Part shown: in pieces, positions 20,495 through 28,147 of the stretch
Numbering within the stretch: the first letter of the stretch is position 1
Layout: each line of letters begins with the position of its first letter
Assembly: GCA_012519325.1 (NCBI GenBank)
Contig: JAAYQK010000153.1
Coordinates: forward strand, 1 to 37,959
Length of the DNA: 37,959 nt
Direction of reading: 5' to 3'
From: Gracilibacteraceae bacterium
Lineage (GTDB): Bacteria > Bacillota > Clostridia > Lutisporales > Lutisporaceae
The notes under the pieces: model-generated
Told to the model about the DNA's origin: nothing
The model's database searches: none
The model's input: only the letters and a program-made list of their open reading frames with translations
Program-made: the position numbers and the translations under genes

Positions 20495-20884
20495 TTATTT
20501 ATTTATACTGTCATAAGCACTTTCAAAAAGCTTCAAGTCCACAAATCTGAAATCATCAAGTATGTTTTCATTCCATTCAGGAACTCCATTATCCCTCTGG
20601 AATTTCTCCGCAGACGCAATGCTGCTTTCAATAATTACAAGAGACTCAATGTCCAGAGAAGTCCCTTCACCTTCAGATACAATTATGCTTCTGAAAGGAG
20701 TTTCATTTGGCTTGATACTCCCCATCAATGGATGAGTTATCAGCTTTGCTCCCTTGTGAATCATGTCTCTGGCGAATATCAGCACGTCAATATATTTCCC
20801 ATTTATAAAGGTAATATCCGAATTTTTACTGTACTTATCCCTTACCAGGCTGTTGTTTGTCAGTATACAAACTCTGCTGTTCAG
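20495..20884 (-). CDS. grdX: GrdX protein (function unknown), apparent CTG start
   Basis: GrdX is a small protein found first in glycine reductase operons; its role is not established. The frame matches the family: LTNNSLVRDKY, then NGKYIDVLIFARDMIHKGA, then HPLMGSIKPNETPFRSI. An in-frame TAA lies just upstream and there is no ATG, GTG or TTG before the conserved N terminus. The CTG at 20884 lies 6 bases after a strong GGAGGG, giving 129 residues with N terminus MNSRVCILTNN, the expected length. The first GTG (20785) would remove 33 conserved residues. It is the first gene after the riboswitch and 13 bases before trxB. Confidence 0.85.
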   Translation of the reverse strand: MNSRVCILTNNSLVRDKYSKNSDITFINGKYIDVLIFARDMIHKGAKLITHPLMGSIKPNETPFRSIIVSEGEGTSLDIESLVIIESSIASAEKFQRDNGVPEWNENILDDFRFVDLKLFESAYDSINK

Positions 20885-20909
20885 TCTTATCCCTCCAATT
20901 TACACCCTT

Positions 20910-20946
20910 AAAAAAACAAAAGAGATAGAGAGTTGCCTCTATCTCT
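20910..20946 (-). terminator. riboswitch-controlled terminator upstream of grdX
   Basis: Ten-base arms AGAGATAGAG / CTCTATCTCT with a six-base loop, followed by TTTGTTTTTTT on the minus strand. Its 5' arm overlaps the CAGAG strand (20943-20947) that closes the P1 helix of the second glycine aptamer, so the two structures exclude each other. Glycine binding should disrupt the terminator and turn the operon on. Confidence 0.85.
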
Positions 20947-21133
20947 GTACTGTACCTGAGATATTCTTTGATAGATGAGCAAAGCTCACTTATCAAGTTG
21001 ACCCTTCGGCGCTTACGCTTCCCAGAGTTGCGTCCGGCAATCGGTCCTTTTGCCTGAGAGCTTCGTCGTAAAGCTATTTTTATGACTTGCCCCTTCGGCG
21101 CCAAGTTTGGTCTCTCCCGAAAGCCATCACCCG
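20943..21133 (-). ncRNA. tandem glycine riboswitch
   Basis: Two aptamers in series on the minus strand. Aptamer 1 (about 21133-21036) has GGGAGAGACC, GCGCCGAAGGGGCAA and CTCTCAGGCAAAAGGACC. Aptamer 2 (about 21035-20943) has CTCTGGGAAGCG, GCGCCGAAGGGTCAA and ATCTCAGGTACAGTACAGAG. The CCGAAGG-RGYAA and CTCAGG-AAAGG-AC signatures are those of the gcvT/glycine riboswitch class. It lies in the roughly 300-base leader of the grd operon, before a terminator, which fits direct sensing of the operon's substrate. Confidence 0.95.
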
Positions 21134-21198
21134 CAGTATTTATTTTTCCTCTATTCTGAATATTTACTATAGAAATTATCTATACAGCGTATACTTAT

Positions 21199-21227
21199 AT
21201 TATATTAGAATTTTATTCCATTGTCAA
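21199..21227 (-). promoter_or_regulatory. consensus sigma-A promoter of the grd operon
   Basis: TTGACA (21222-21227), a 17-base spacer and TATAAT (21199-21204) on the minus strand; both hexamers match the consensus exactly. The -35 box overlaps the stop codon of the upstream DUF362 gene. Transcription should start near 21192, about 60 bases before the first aptamer. Confidence 0.9.
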
Positions 21228-22327
21228 ACTTTTATCAGTTCATATTTTCTGCTGCCCAATCCTATTTCTTCTCCGTATGAGAACTGTCTGGTTGCGTCAA
21301 TATTTCCATACAGCCCCTTGAACTTATCTCCGCCTTCGCCGTGATTACACTTCAAGCTGCTGTTATAGTTCCCTAACTGTTCATTTACAAGGTCATAGGA
21401 TGCCGCATCTATTGCAACAGGGTCTCTTGAGGCCAGTATCCCAATATCAGGCACAATGTTTGCGCCGCTGTACCTTAGGCAATCACAATCGGGTGTAATA
21501 TCCATAAGCATATTTATATATCCTACATTGCCATGCTTATTTTTAACGGCTCCATATGCATATTCCGTCATTCTTTCAATAAATACCGGAATTTCCGTAT
21601 CCCACTGGGGATTTATTGCTCTTATGGGGCACATAGGTATACACTCCCCACAGCCAATGCAAGGCTCCCCTATCAAAGCTTTCTCCCCTTCTTTCGATAT
21701 TGCTCCTACAGGGCAATACTTCAGGCATGTTTCACAGCCCACACATTTTGATGAAACCTTCGGCTTCACAACTGAATGCTGCTGCTGTTTGCCTGCGGCA
21801 GGAGCACAGCCCATGGCAAGATTTTTTATCGCTCCCCCAAAGCCTGCAGTACTATGGCCCTTAAAGTGGGACAACACTATCATTTTGGATGCACTTTCAA
21901 TTTCCTTTGAAATCTTGACTTTGCTGAAATGCTTTTTATTTATCTCAACATCAACTGAATTCTTGCTTAATATCCCGTCGGCAATTATTATCGGGGCATT
22001 TACTACCGAATAAGCAAAGCCGTTGTAAATTGCAGTTTCATAGTGTTCCACCCCGTTTGCCCTTGAACCGTTATACAAGGTATTGGAATCAGTTAAAAAA
22101 GGTTTGCCGCCCTTTTCTTTTATCTTGTCTACTATTTGCCTTGCAAAAATTGGCCTTATATATGCCGTATTCCCTTTCTCTCCAAAATGAAGCTTTACAG
22201 CTACAATATCATTCTGCGAAATCATATCTCCGAATCCGGCGCAGTCAAAAAGCTTACGCATTTTGACAAGCAGGCTCTCCTGCTTTCCCTTGGTATGCAC
22301 GCTTGCAAAATATACTTCAGGTTTCAT
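21224..22327 (-). CDS. DUF362 protein with two [4Fe-4S] ferredoxin motifs
   Basis: A 367-residue cytoplasmic iron-sulfur protein. The N-terminal two-fifths is the DUF362 domain (AVKLHFGEKGN near residue 45, LSHFKGHSTAGFGGAIKN near residue 155). Residues about 191-240 carry two clusters of CxxCxxCxxxC type: CVGCETCLKYCP and CIGCGECIPMCP. A C-terminal DUF362 part follows. The biochemical role of the family is unknown; an electron-transfer or cofactor-maturation function is a guess. It is 12 bases downstream of degV, with GGAGAG before the ATG. The grd promoter overlaps its stop codon, but I see no terminator, so some read-through into the riboswitch leader is possible. Confidence 0.88.
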   Translation of the reverse strand: MKPEVYFASVHTKGKQESLLVKMRKLFDCAGFGDMISQNDIVAVKLHFGEKGNTAYIRPIFARQIVDKIKEKGGKPFLTDSNTLYNGSRANGVEHYETAIYNGFAYSVVNAPIIIADGILSKNSVDVEINKKHFSKVKISKEIESASKMIVLSHFKGHSTAGFGGAIKNLAMGCAPAAGKQQQHSVVKPKVSSKCVGCETCLKYCPVGAISKEGEKALIGEPCIGCGECIPMCPIRAINPQWDTEIPVFIERMTEYAYGAVKNKHGNVGYINMLMDITPDCDCLRYSGANIVPDIGILASRDPVAIDAASYDLVNEQLGNYNSSLKCNHGEGGDKFKGLYGNIDATRQFSYGEEIGLGSRKYELIKV

Positions 22328-22339
22328 AATACTCTCTCC

Positions 22340-23179
22340 TTAAACTTCAAAATGTACTGCTACTGCACAAGGGCCTCCGTGAGTGGCTATAACTGAACCG
22401 GCCTCACCCCTTATAAACTCTTTAATATTAAACTCCTTCCTAAGCTGCTCCTCAAGTATATCCCTGCTTTCCAGGTTCGTAATATGGTTTATCCCCACTA
22501 CCTTGCCGTCTAATGACCAACCGCCCTCTTTTATTTTGCTCACCACTGCGGATATGGCCTTTTTCATTCCCCTTGCCTTTTCAAACAGCTCCAATTTCCC
22601 ATTGACCACTGTAAGTATAGGTTTTATACTCAATATTGAGCCCAGCATTGCAGCAGAAAGCGAAATCCTTCCGCCTTTTTGAAGATACTTTAATGTATCC
22701 AGTACTAATATGTACTTCATCTTCTGCTTACTGACTTCTATTTGTTTGACTATATCTTCTGCTTCCATGCCTTCCTCCGCAAGTCTGACTGCCTTAATCG
22801 CCAGCAATCCGGCGCCAAGGCTTATCCCCATTGTATCTATGACATGTATGTCTGCCCCTGCCATTTGTTCCTTTGCAATAACTGCTGAATTATATGTCCC
22901 GCTCAGATGTGAAGAGGCATGAATTGAAATAACCTTATTTCCCGCGGCAATTTCCTCTTTGTAGGCTTCGAAAAAATCACCCGGGGTTACTTGCGATGTC
23001 GTCGGAAGTGCCTCCGCTTTTTCCAACTTTTCTAAAAATTCTTCCAAGGTCAAGTCTATACCATCAACATATGAAATATTTCCAAAATGCACAGTCAAAG
23101 GCATCACTCTTATACCGTACCTGTCCGCATAATTCTTTGGAACATCACATATTGAATCTGTTACAATCTTTATACCCAT
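22340..23179 (-). CDS. DegV family fatty-acid-binding protein
   Basis: DegV (FakB-like) proteins bind a fatty acid and, where a FakA kinase exists, present it for phosphorylation. The 279-residue protein begins IKIVTDSICDVPKNYADRYGI, has the TSQVTPGDFFEAY segment near residue 60, SSHLSGTYNSAVIA near residue 87 and the C-terminal GPCAVAVHFEV. GGAGGAATATAT precedes the ATG. It follows trmL by 23 bases and precedes the DUF362 gene by 12, so the three are probably co-transcribed. A second DegV paralogue lies at 28148-28996. No FakA is visible in the window. Confidence 0.92.
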   Translation of the reverse strand: MGIKIVTDSICDVPKNYADRYGIRVMPLTVHFGNISYVDGIDLTLEEFLEKLEKAEALPTTSQVTPGDFFEAYKEEIAAGNKVISIHASSHLSGTYNSAVIAKEQMAGADIHVIDTMGISLGAGLLAIKAVRLAEEGMEAEDIVKQIEVSKQKMKYILVLDTLKYLQKGGRISLSAAMLGSILSIKPILTVVNGKLELFEKARGMKKAISAVVSKIKEGGWSLDGKVVGINHITNLESRDILEEQLRKEFNIKEFIRGEAGSVIATHGGPCAVAVHFEV

Positions 23180-23202
23180 ATATATTCCTCCATGCAGATT
23201 AT

Positions 23203-23667
23203 TTAAAGCATCCCAGGAAACCCAATCTGCCTTAACGCTTCATATAAAACAATTGCCACCGAGTTTGCAAGATTCAGTGATCTGACATCATTTATCATAG
23301 GCACTCTGATGCAAAACTCCTTATTATCTTCCAGAAGAGTCTTCGGCAAGCCGGCAGTCTCCTTGCCGAAGACTATGAAACAGCCCTCTCTATATACAGC
23401 CTCAGTATACTTTTTCTTTGCTTTTGTGGTTGAATAATAGAACAATCCGTCAGGATACTGGCTTTTGAGTTCTGTAAAAGAGTCATAATAGTATATATCC
23501 ACCAGATCCCAATAGTCCAGTCCCGCCCTTTTCAGATACTTGTCATTAACCGAAAATCCCAGAGGCCTGATAAGGTGGAGCTTGCTTCCTGTGACTGCAC
23601 AAGTTCTCGCAATATTCCCGGTATTTTGAGGAATTTCAGGCTCTACCAATACAATATTCAAACTCAA
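23203..23667 (-). CDS. trmL: tRNA (cytidine/uridine-2'-O)-methyltransferase TrmL
   Basis: TrmL methylates the 2'-O of the wobble nucleotide 34 in certain leucine tRNAs using S-adenosylmethionine. The 154-residue protein is a minimal SPOUT (trefoil-knot) enzyme: motif 1 EPEIPQNTGNIARTC near residue 9, motif 2 FIVFGKETAGLP near residue 97 and motif 3 RSLNLANSVAIVLYEALRQ near the end. It starts with TTG at 23667, 8 bases after AGGAG; no ATG fits the conserved N terminus. It leads the trmL-degV-DUF362 group. A possible promoter (TTGTCC, 17 bases, TATTAT) lies about 70 bases upstream. Confidence 0.93.
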   Translation of the reverse strand: MSLNIVLVEPEIPQNTGNIARTCAVTGSKLHLIRPLGFSVNDKYLKRAGLDYWDLVDIYYYDSFTELKSQYPDGLFYYSTTKAKKKYTEAVYREGCFIVFGKETAGLPKTLLEDNKEFCIRVPMINDVRSLNLANSVAIVLYEALRQIGFPGML

Positions 23668-23854
23668 GCTAACAACTCCTGTGAGTAATAATACCTTGTA
23701 CGCAAATGCGGGTCATTTCCACTGATTATATAATACAGTAACTCAACAATCAGGACAAGTACACAATTATATGTTTATTAAAGAAAAAAGCAAGTTTGCT
23801 AAGATGTATATACTGCAAAAATGCTCATAATTTATTTTATTCCTCTTTAATTAT

Positions 23855-24322
23855 CTAATATTCCGTCAATGCAATATCTATTTCAATTTTTCCCATTTCC
23901 TCCAATATCAGGGGTATACATATAGTCTTCAATCCTTTTGTCGAAAGGACCATATCCTTTCCTACCAACACAGTCGGAGGTGTAATATCAATCTTTATCC
24001 CCTTGTTGAAAAACTCAGTGGATACATTGCCCATAATCATATTCCCAAGCTCAGCTATAGCGCTTTTGGTCATATCGTCCAATTCCTTTACTTCCGCTCC
24101 GAACATCATGGTAGAAGCAATATTACATGCCTTACTCTCATCCATGCTGAAAAACACCTGCCCCTTGAATTCTCCCGCTATACCAATAATTATTACAACA
24201 TTTTCTGAGGAAAAGGTTGCATTCTTAATATACATCTGTCCGCGTCTGGCTGTTACATTGCATATCATTTTCATCAAACTGACTGATACATTGATAAATG
24301 GATTAATGTATTCTACATTCAA
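23855..24322 (-). CDS. CheX-like chemotaxis phosphatase
   Basis: CheX dephosphorylates CheY-P. The 155-residue frame starts with TTG at 24322 (MNVEYINPFINVS), 8 bases after GGAGG; a TTG five codons earlier lies within that site. The pattern resembles Thermotoga CheX: N-terminal N-x-F-I helix, SAIAELGNMIMGNVS near residue 85 with the ExxN catalytic pair (Glu and Asn), and DITPPTVLVGKDM. Having ExxN means it could be active. It stands alone between trmL and the 5'-nucleotidase gene with no other che genes next to it, so it may act on a distant CheY or another response regulator. Confidence 0.88.
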   Translation of the reverse strand: MNVEYINPFINVSVSLMKMICNVTARRGQMYIKNATFSSENVVIIIGIAGEFKGQVFFSMDESKACNIASTMMFGAEVKELDDMTKSAIAELGNMIMGNVSTEFFNKGIKIDITPPTVLVGKDMVLSTKGLKTICIPLILEEMGKIEIDIALTEY

Positions 24323-24396
24323 ATCTGCGTCCTCCAAATATAATCGATTTGTCTATATTCTATATAACACTCTAATATTCCTTCTGTTTTTAAATT

Positions 24397-24426
24397 AAAA
24401 GCTGCCGGATATGACCGGCAGCTTTT
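24397..24426 (-). terminator. terminator of the 5'-nucleotidase gene
   Basis: Perfect 12-base arms (AAAAGCTGCCGG / CCGGCAGCTTTT) around a six-base loop, 8 bases after the stop codon. It also separates this gene from the CheX-like gene. Confidence 0.9.
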
Positions 24427-24434
24427 CACCATTC

Positions 24435-26135
24435 TTAGAATTCAGGGATTAGAAGCTTCTGACCCTCATAAATCATGTTTGCGTCTTTAAGATTATTGAA
24501 TTCTGCTAATCTTTCATATGTCAATCCAAATTTCTCTGCAATCTTCCAAAGGAAATCTCCAAACTTTACTATGTATTCTGCTGCAGTCTGAGCCTGCTTC
24601 GCCTCCACTTTTACCCTTCCGTCAACCTTAATGCCGGCCGTGCCGTATTTTGCAACATAATCCATTACTATTTCATCTAAGCCCGGCATTTCTGTTACAA
24701 TCGGACCGGATGCAAGCATTGTATAATTATCTCCGCCGGCTGCCATAAAATCATTGGTTGCAAGGAAATATTCCTTATTAGGATCTAGAGCTTTACCGCC
24801 TATCTCCACGTTTGTTACCCTGTTTCCTGCCTCCTTTGTCGAATCAAAAGCAAATCTTATGCCTGCAACATGCGGGAATCCGCCATTTGCAGCAGGATAT
24901 ACCGATACGCCGTGCTCAAGGGCCGCAATTATATCAGAACCTTTAATCTTCTTTACCACCACATAGTTCCCGAAGGGAAGCACTGTAATTATTTCACCCT
25001 TTGTTATATCACCTACGTCAATTGATGCTCTTATTCCACCGCCATTAGTGATTACCGCATCTGCGCCTGTTGCTTTTAATATTGCCTCGGTTATTAGATT
25101 CCCAAGATTGGTTTCTCCTGTCCTTACATTCTCTCTTATACCATCAAGCTCGACTTCAGTCCTGCCAATTACTGCAGATGTAATCTCATCCTGTTCGGCC
25201 TTTATTACTTCAATAGCCTTAAGAACTTCATCATCCTCAACCAGCTGTTCCGCCGCTTCTCTTGTAATATGGAAAGCCTTTGCAGCTGATACCTTGCCGT
25301 TATCATAAACTATTTCAACAATACCAAGGTTATTGCCATATTCACCGGTCTGAACGATTAATGTATCTCCTACTTTCATTCCCTCTGCCAGAACCGAGTG
25401 ACTGTGCCCGTCAACAATCAGGTCAATGCCTTCTACCTTTTCAGCCAGCAATTTGCTTGTATAGACAGAGCCTTCATCCAATCCGAGATGCGAAAGAGCA
25501 ATTACTATGTCCGCTTTCCCTTCAAGTTCCCGTACCATTCTTTCTGCGGCAGCTGTCGGATCCTCAAAAGTCAAACCCTTCACATTATTGGGGTTTGTCT
25601 TATATACTGTTTCCGGAGTAGCCAGGCCGAAAATACCTACTGTAACTCCTTTGAACTCCTTAATAATATAAGGAGTCAGGAAGCTGCTGCCGTCCTCTTT
25701 GATAATGTTTGCGGCAATTATAGGAAAGTTTGTCATCTGGTCCAATTCAAGAAGCCTTTCCTGCCCATAATTGAAATCATGGTTTCCCGGCACCATGGCA
25801 TCGTATTTTATTATATTCATAACTTCTGCAACACTTTCACCCTTGACAAGTGTGGAAATAGTCTGCCCATGGAATGTATCTCCTGCATCAAGTACCAGGA
25901 CATTCTCGTTGGAGTTCCTTATCTCCTTTACTTTGGATGCAATTCTTGCAAAGCCGATTTCGCTGCTGCTTGAAAGCACTCTTGAGTGTGTGTCGTTTGT
26001 ATGTACTATTGTTAAGCTCACACTACCGGTGGCTGCGCTGCTCTCATCCGCCCATATGCTGCCCATAGGAAGAAGCATAGAGAGAATCATAACAACAGTT
26101 ATCAGCCAGCTTATTTTTTTGAAGCATCTGTTCAT
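24435..26135 (-). CDS. secreted 5'-nucleotidase/2',3'-cyclic phosphodiesterase family protein with C-terminal LysM
   Basis: An extracellular metallophosphoesterase that would release nucleosides and phosphate from nucleotides. From the ATG at 26135, 7 bases after GGGGGT, it is 566 residues. A signal peptide covers about residues 1-31 (cleavage near SIWA-DE). The metallophosphatase domain has NDTHSR, DAGDTFHG, GNHDFNYG, LSHLGLDEG and DGHSHS. The 5'-nucleotidase C-terminal domain has NGGGIRASIDVGDITKGE and the Phe-containing substrate segment. The last ~45 residues are one LysM (YIVKFGDFLWKIAEKFGL ... EGQKLLIP), which should tether it to peptidoglycan. It could feed nucleosides to the BMP-type importer at 8-13 kb, though the two are not adjacent. 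Confidence 0.93.
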   Translation of the reverse strand: MNRCFKKISWLITVVMILSMLLPMGSIWADESSAATGSVSLTIVHTNDTHSRVLSSSSEIGFARIASKVKEIRNSNENVLVLDAGDTFHGQTISTLVKGESVAEVMNIIKYDAMVPGNHDFNYGQERLLELDQMTNFPIIAANIIKEDGSSFLTPYIIKEFKGVTVGIFGLATPETVYKTNPNNVKGLTFEDPTAAAERMVRELEGKADIVIALSHLGLDEGSVYTSKLLAEKVEGIDLIVDGHSHSVLAEGMKVGDTLIVQTGEYGNNLGIVEIVYDNGKVSAAKAFHITREAAEQLVEDDEVLKAIEVIKAEQDEITSAVIGRTEVELDGIRENVRTGETNLGNLITEAILKATGADAVITNGGGIRASIDVGDITKGEIITVLPFGNYVVVKKIKGSDIIAALEHGVSVYPAANGGFPHVAGIRFAFDSTKEAGNRVTNVEIGGKALDPNKEYFLATNDFMAAGGDNYTMLASGPIVTEMPGLDEIVMDYVAKYGTAGIKVDGRVKVEAKQAQTAAEYIVKFGDFLWKIAEKFGLTYERLAEFNNLKDANMIYEGQKLLIPEF

Positions 26136-26159
26136 ATTCATACCCCCACAATAATTATT

Positions 26160-26204
26160 TGTACGTACCATAATTTGTACATACATGAATACATTTCTAT
26201 TATA
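26160..26204 (-). promoter_or_regulatory. -10 element and inverted repeat upstream of the 5'-nucleotidase gene
   Basis: TATAAT at 26199-26204 on the minus strand, with a poor -35. Just past the expected start site lies an inverted repeat, TGTATGTAC and GTACGTACA (26160-26185, 9-base arms with one mismatch, 8-base spacer). It may be an operator; the regulator is unknown. Confidence 0.4.
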
Positions 26205-26303
26205 TCATAATTTTGTTAGCATAATAAATATCAGTTTCCAAATATAACCTGAATCCTTTCTTGCAGCTTCAGCAGCCTCAGCTACATGCTTATTATCTGC
26301 AAA

Positions 26304-26327
26304 AAAAAATGACTTGCGTCATTTTTT
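26304..26327 (-). terminator. terminator overlapping the end of the EEP-family gene
   Basis: Ten-base arms AAAAAATGAC / GTCATTTTTT with a GCAA loop and a run of T. The stop codon (26319-26321) lies inside the hairpin. Confidence 0.85.
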
Positions 26328-27140
26328 ATATTCCAGCGTGCAGATTACCGGATAATGGTCTGATGCATCCAGCTCCAGCACGTCATATGCCTTTACCTTG
26401 AAATTTTTTGAAGCAAATATATAATCTATTCGCTCGCTGAGCTCCCCTTCTTCAAAGGTTGCCCTGCTGTCATTATTCTCAAAGCTTGCACAGTCTATGT
26501 ATCTTCCGGTAATTGCCCCAAGCTTGTCCACTCCAGAATTAAAATCCCCTGAAACTATGGAATTACTGTTATCCGCAGCAAGCCTCACAATTTCTTCAAC
26601 CTGGATATCCCTTTCCTCTTGGTCAAGTCCAAGGTGGGTGCTGTAAAAATATATCCTGTTTCCATACACATTCAGTCCCGCTCTTAAAAGTGTCCTTCTC
26701 TCCCCATTAGACGGCAGTTTATTTACTTCATACTCTTCTATGGGGAATTTACTTAGTATGGCATTTCCGTATTGGCCGTTCAAAATGTTGATGCTTTTCC
26801 CATAGGCATACCCCATTGAAAGCTTGTCCGCAATGTACTTAATCTGATCTTGAAAACCGGTTCTCACCGAGAATCTTTCAACCTCTTGAAGAGCTACTAT
26901 TTCAGCTCCGGAGCTTCTTATAGCCTCCACTATCCCGTTTAAATCCAGCTTACTCCCTTTGTTTATCCCTCTGTGAATATTGTATGTCATCACCCTTATT
27001 TCAAACACGGCATCAGCAGTGCTTCCGCCATTGCTAAAGTCGATGCGCTTTTTCTCCTGTACTGCAGGAATGCTTGCACTAATGAAATTTGCATATTCAA
27101 ATGCCAGTATTACAGTAAACAAAAGAAAAAGCTTTTTCAT
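26319..27140 (-). CDS. secreted endonuclease/exonuclease/phosphatase (EEP) family protein
   Basis: A Mg-dependent phosphodiesterase-fold protein, probably exported. From the ATG at 27140 (MKKLFLLFTVILAFEYANF), behind AAGGG, it is 273 residues; an upstream TTG at 27158 is less likely. Residues 1-24 look like a signal peptide or anchor. EEP motifs are MTYNIHRGIN near residue 50, IVALQEVERF near residue 83 (metal-binding Glu), YFYSTHLGLD near residue 163, SIVSGDFNSG near residue 193, ERIDYIFAS and the catalytic SDHYPVICTLE at the end. Substrate unknown: nucleic acid, phospholipid head group or phosphoinositide-like. It lies between the HAD hydrolase and the 5'-nucleotidase, with its own terminator. 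Confidence 0.88.
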   Translation of the reverse strand: MKKLFLLFTVILAFEYANFISASIPAVQEKKRIDFSNGGSTADAVFEIRVMTYNIHRGINKGSKLDLNGIVEAIRSSGAEIVALQEVERFSVRTGFQDQIKYIADKLSMGYAYGKSINILNGQYGNAILSKFPIEEYEVNKLPSNGERRTLLRAGLNVYGNRIYFYSTHLGLDQEERDIQVEEIVRLAADNSNSIVSGDFNSGVDKLGAITGRYIDCASFENNDSRATFEEGELSERIDYIFASKNFKVKAYDVLELDASDHYPVICTLEYKK

Positions 27141-27197
27141 ACTGTTTTCCCTTTTCAAAACAAATGTTAATAATACCTTATTCTTCAGCGGTATATA

Positions 27198-27258
27198 ATT
27201 ATGTTAACATAATGTTGTAGTCCAGTAAACATTTTATATTAGAATCCAATAAACATTT
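27198..27258. repeat. palindrome and direct repeats upstream of the EEP gene
   Basis: A perfect 16-base palindrome, ATTATGTTAACATAAT, lies at 27198-27213. Next to it are two direct copies of TCCARTAAACATTTT (about 27221-27235 and 27247-27259). They fill the spacer between the HAD gene and the EEP gene and could be regulator sites; no clean promoter is evident. Confidence 0.4.
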
Positions 27259-27260
27259 TT

Positions 27261-28115
27261 TTAAAGTATGAACTGTTCAATAGCCTCCGCCACTCCATCC
27301 TCCTGATAATCCCCAGTAATATGATCAGCAACCCTTTTCAAGGATTCTTCCGCATTTCCCATTGCAATTCCAAGGCCTGCATATTCAATCATGCTGATAT
27401 CGTTTTCATTGTCTCCTATTGCAATTATTTCTTCCCGGTTTATACCGTACATCTGTGCAAGGATCCTGACGGCATTGCCCTTTGTAACCCCTTTGTTCAT
27501 CACCTCCAGGTTGTGTTTCATGGATTGGCTGACGGACACAATCCCAGTCTCCATTATGCTATCCCTTAACCTCTGAATTTTCTCTTCATCCTCATCAGAT
27601 ACTACTGCCTTCAACACTTCAGATTTGGCATCCTCAAGAATTTTTTCCGCATCATCAACAATTTTTATTCTAACCTGGTCCTCTTCTCCCATGTACTTGT
27701 TCCATTCAGTATAACGCAGTGATACATTTACCAGTTTTTCAGAATAAATCGTATTTTCAGTAAAAAAGTGGCAGTAAAGCCCATATTTGTGGGATAACCT
27801 GATCATTTCCCTTATAACCTTCTCATTCAAAGCATCTTTAAATATGGTCCTCTCTGTATTCTCCTTATTGTTAATAGAAGCTTCTCTTATTATTGCACCA
27901 TTGCTGGCTATTATCGGAGAACTCATTCCCAATAGCCTTGCATATAATCTGGCTGAAGTATAAATCCTTCCTGTTGCAACTACCAGATGTACACCTTTAT
28001 CAGCTGCTCTTTTCAATGCTTCTCTATTTCTGTCGGACACTTTCTTTTCCTTGTTCAAAAGCGTATAATCCATGTCGGTTACCACCATTTTGTATTCCAG
28101 GCCGTCTTTTTTCAT
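27261..28115 (-). CDS. Cof-type HAD-IIB family hydrolase
   Basis: A cytoplasmic haloacid-dehalogenase-type phosphatase, most likely acting on sugar phosphates or flavin-type phosphates. From the ATG at 28115 (MKKDGLEYKMVVTDMDYTLLN), 5 bases after GGAGGAG, it is 284 residues. HAD motif I is DMDYT near residue 15 (nucleophile Asp and acid Asp), motif II VATGRIYTSAR, motif III Lys in the MNKGVTKGNAV segment, and motif IV GDNENDISMIE near residue 235. The C2B cap lies between motifs II and III. It begins 32 bases after the DegV gene and is probably co-transcribed. The substrate cannot be read from sequence. Confidence 0.9.
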   Translation of the reverse strand: MKKDGLEYKMVVTDMDYTLLNKEKKVSDRNREALKRAADKGVHLVVATGRIYTSARLYARLLGMSSPIIASNGAIIREASINNKENTERTIFKDALNEKVIREMIRLSHKYGLYCHFFTENTIYSEKLVNVSLRYTEWNKYMGEEDQVRIKIVDDAEKILEDAKSEVLKAVVSDEDEEKIQRLRDSIMETGIVSVSQSMKHNLEVMNKGVTKGNAVRILAQMYGINREEIIAIGDNENDISMIEYAGLGIAMGNAEESLKRVADHITGDYQEDGVAEAIEQFIL

Positions 28116-28147
28116 AATTCTCCTCCGTTTTGCTCTTGTATTTATGC

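Noticed and set aside
23725-23760. Promoter of trmL (TTGTCC, 17 bases, TATTAT)
   Set aside because: Possible but only a partial match in a very AT-rich region; not listed as a feature.
23785-23806. Terminator after the CheX-like gene
   Set aside because: The stem is only 4-5 pairs with a very short loop; the T run alone is not enough.
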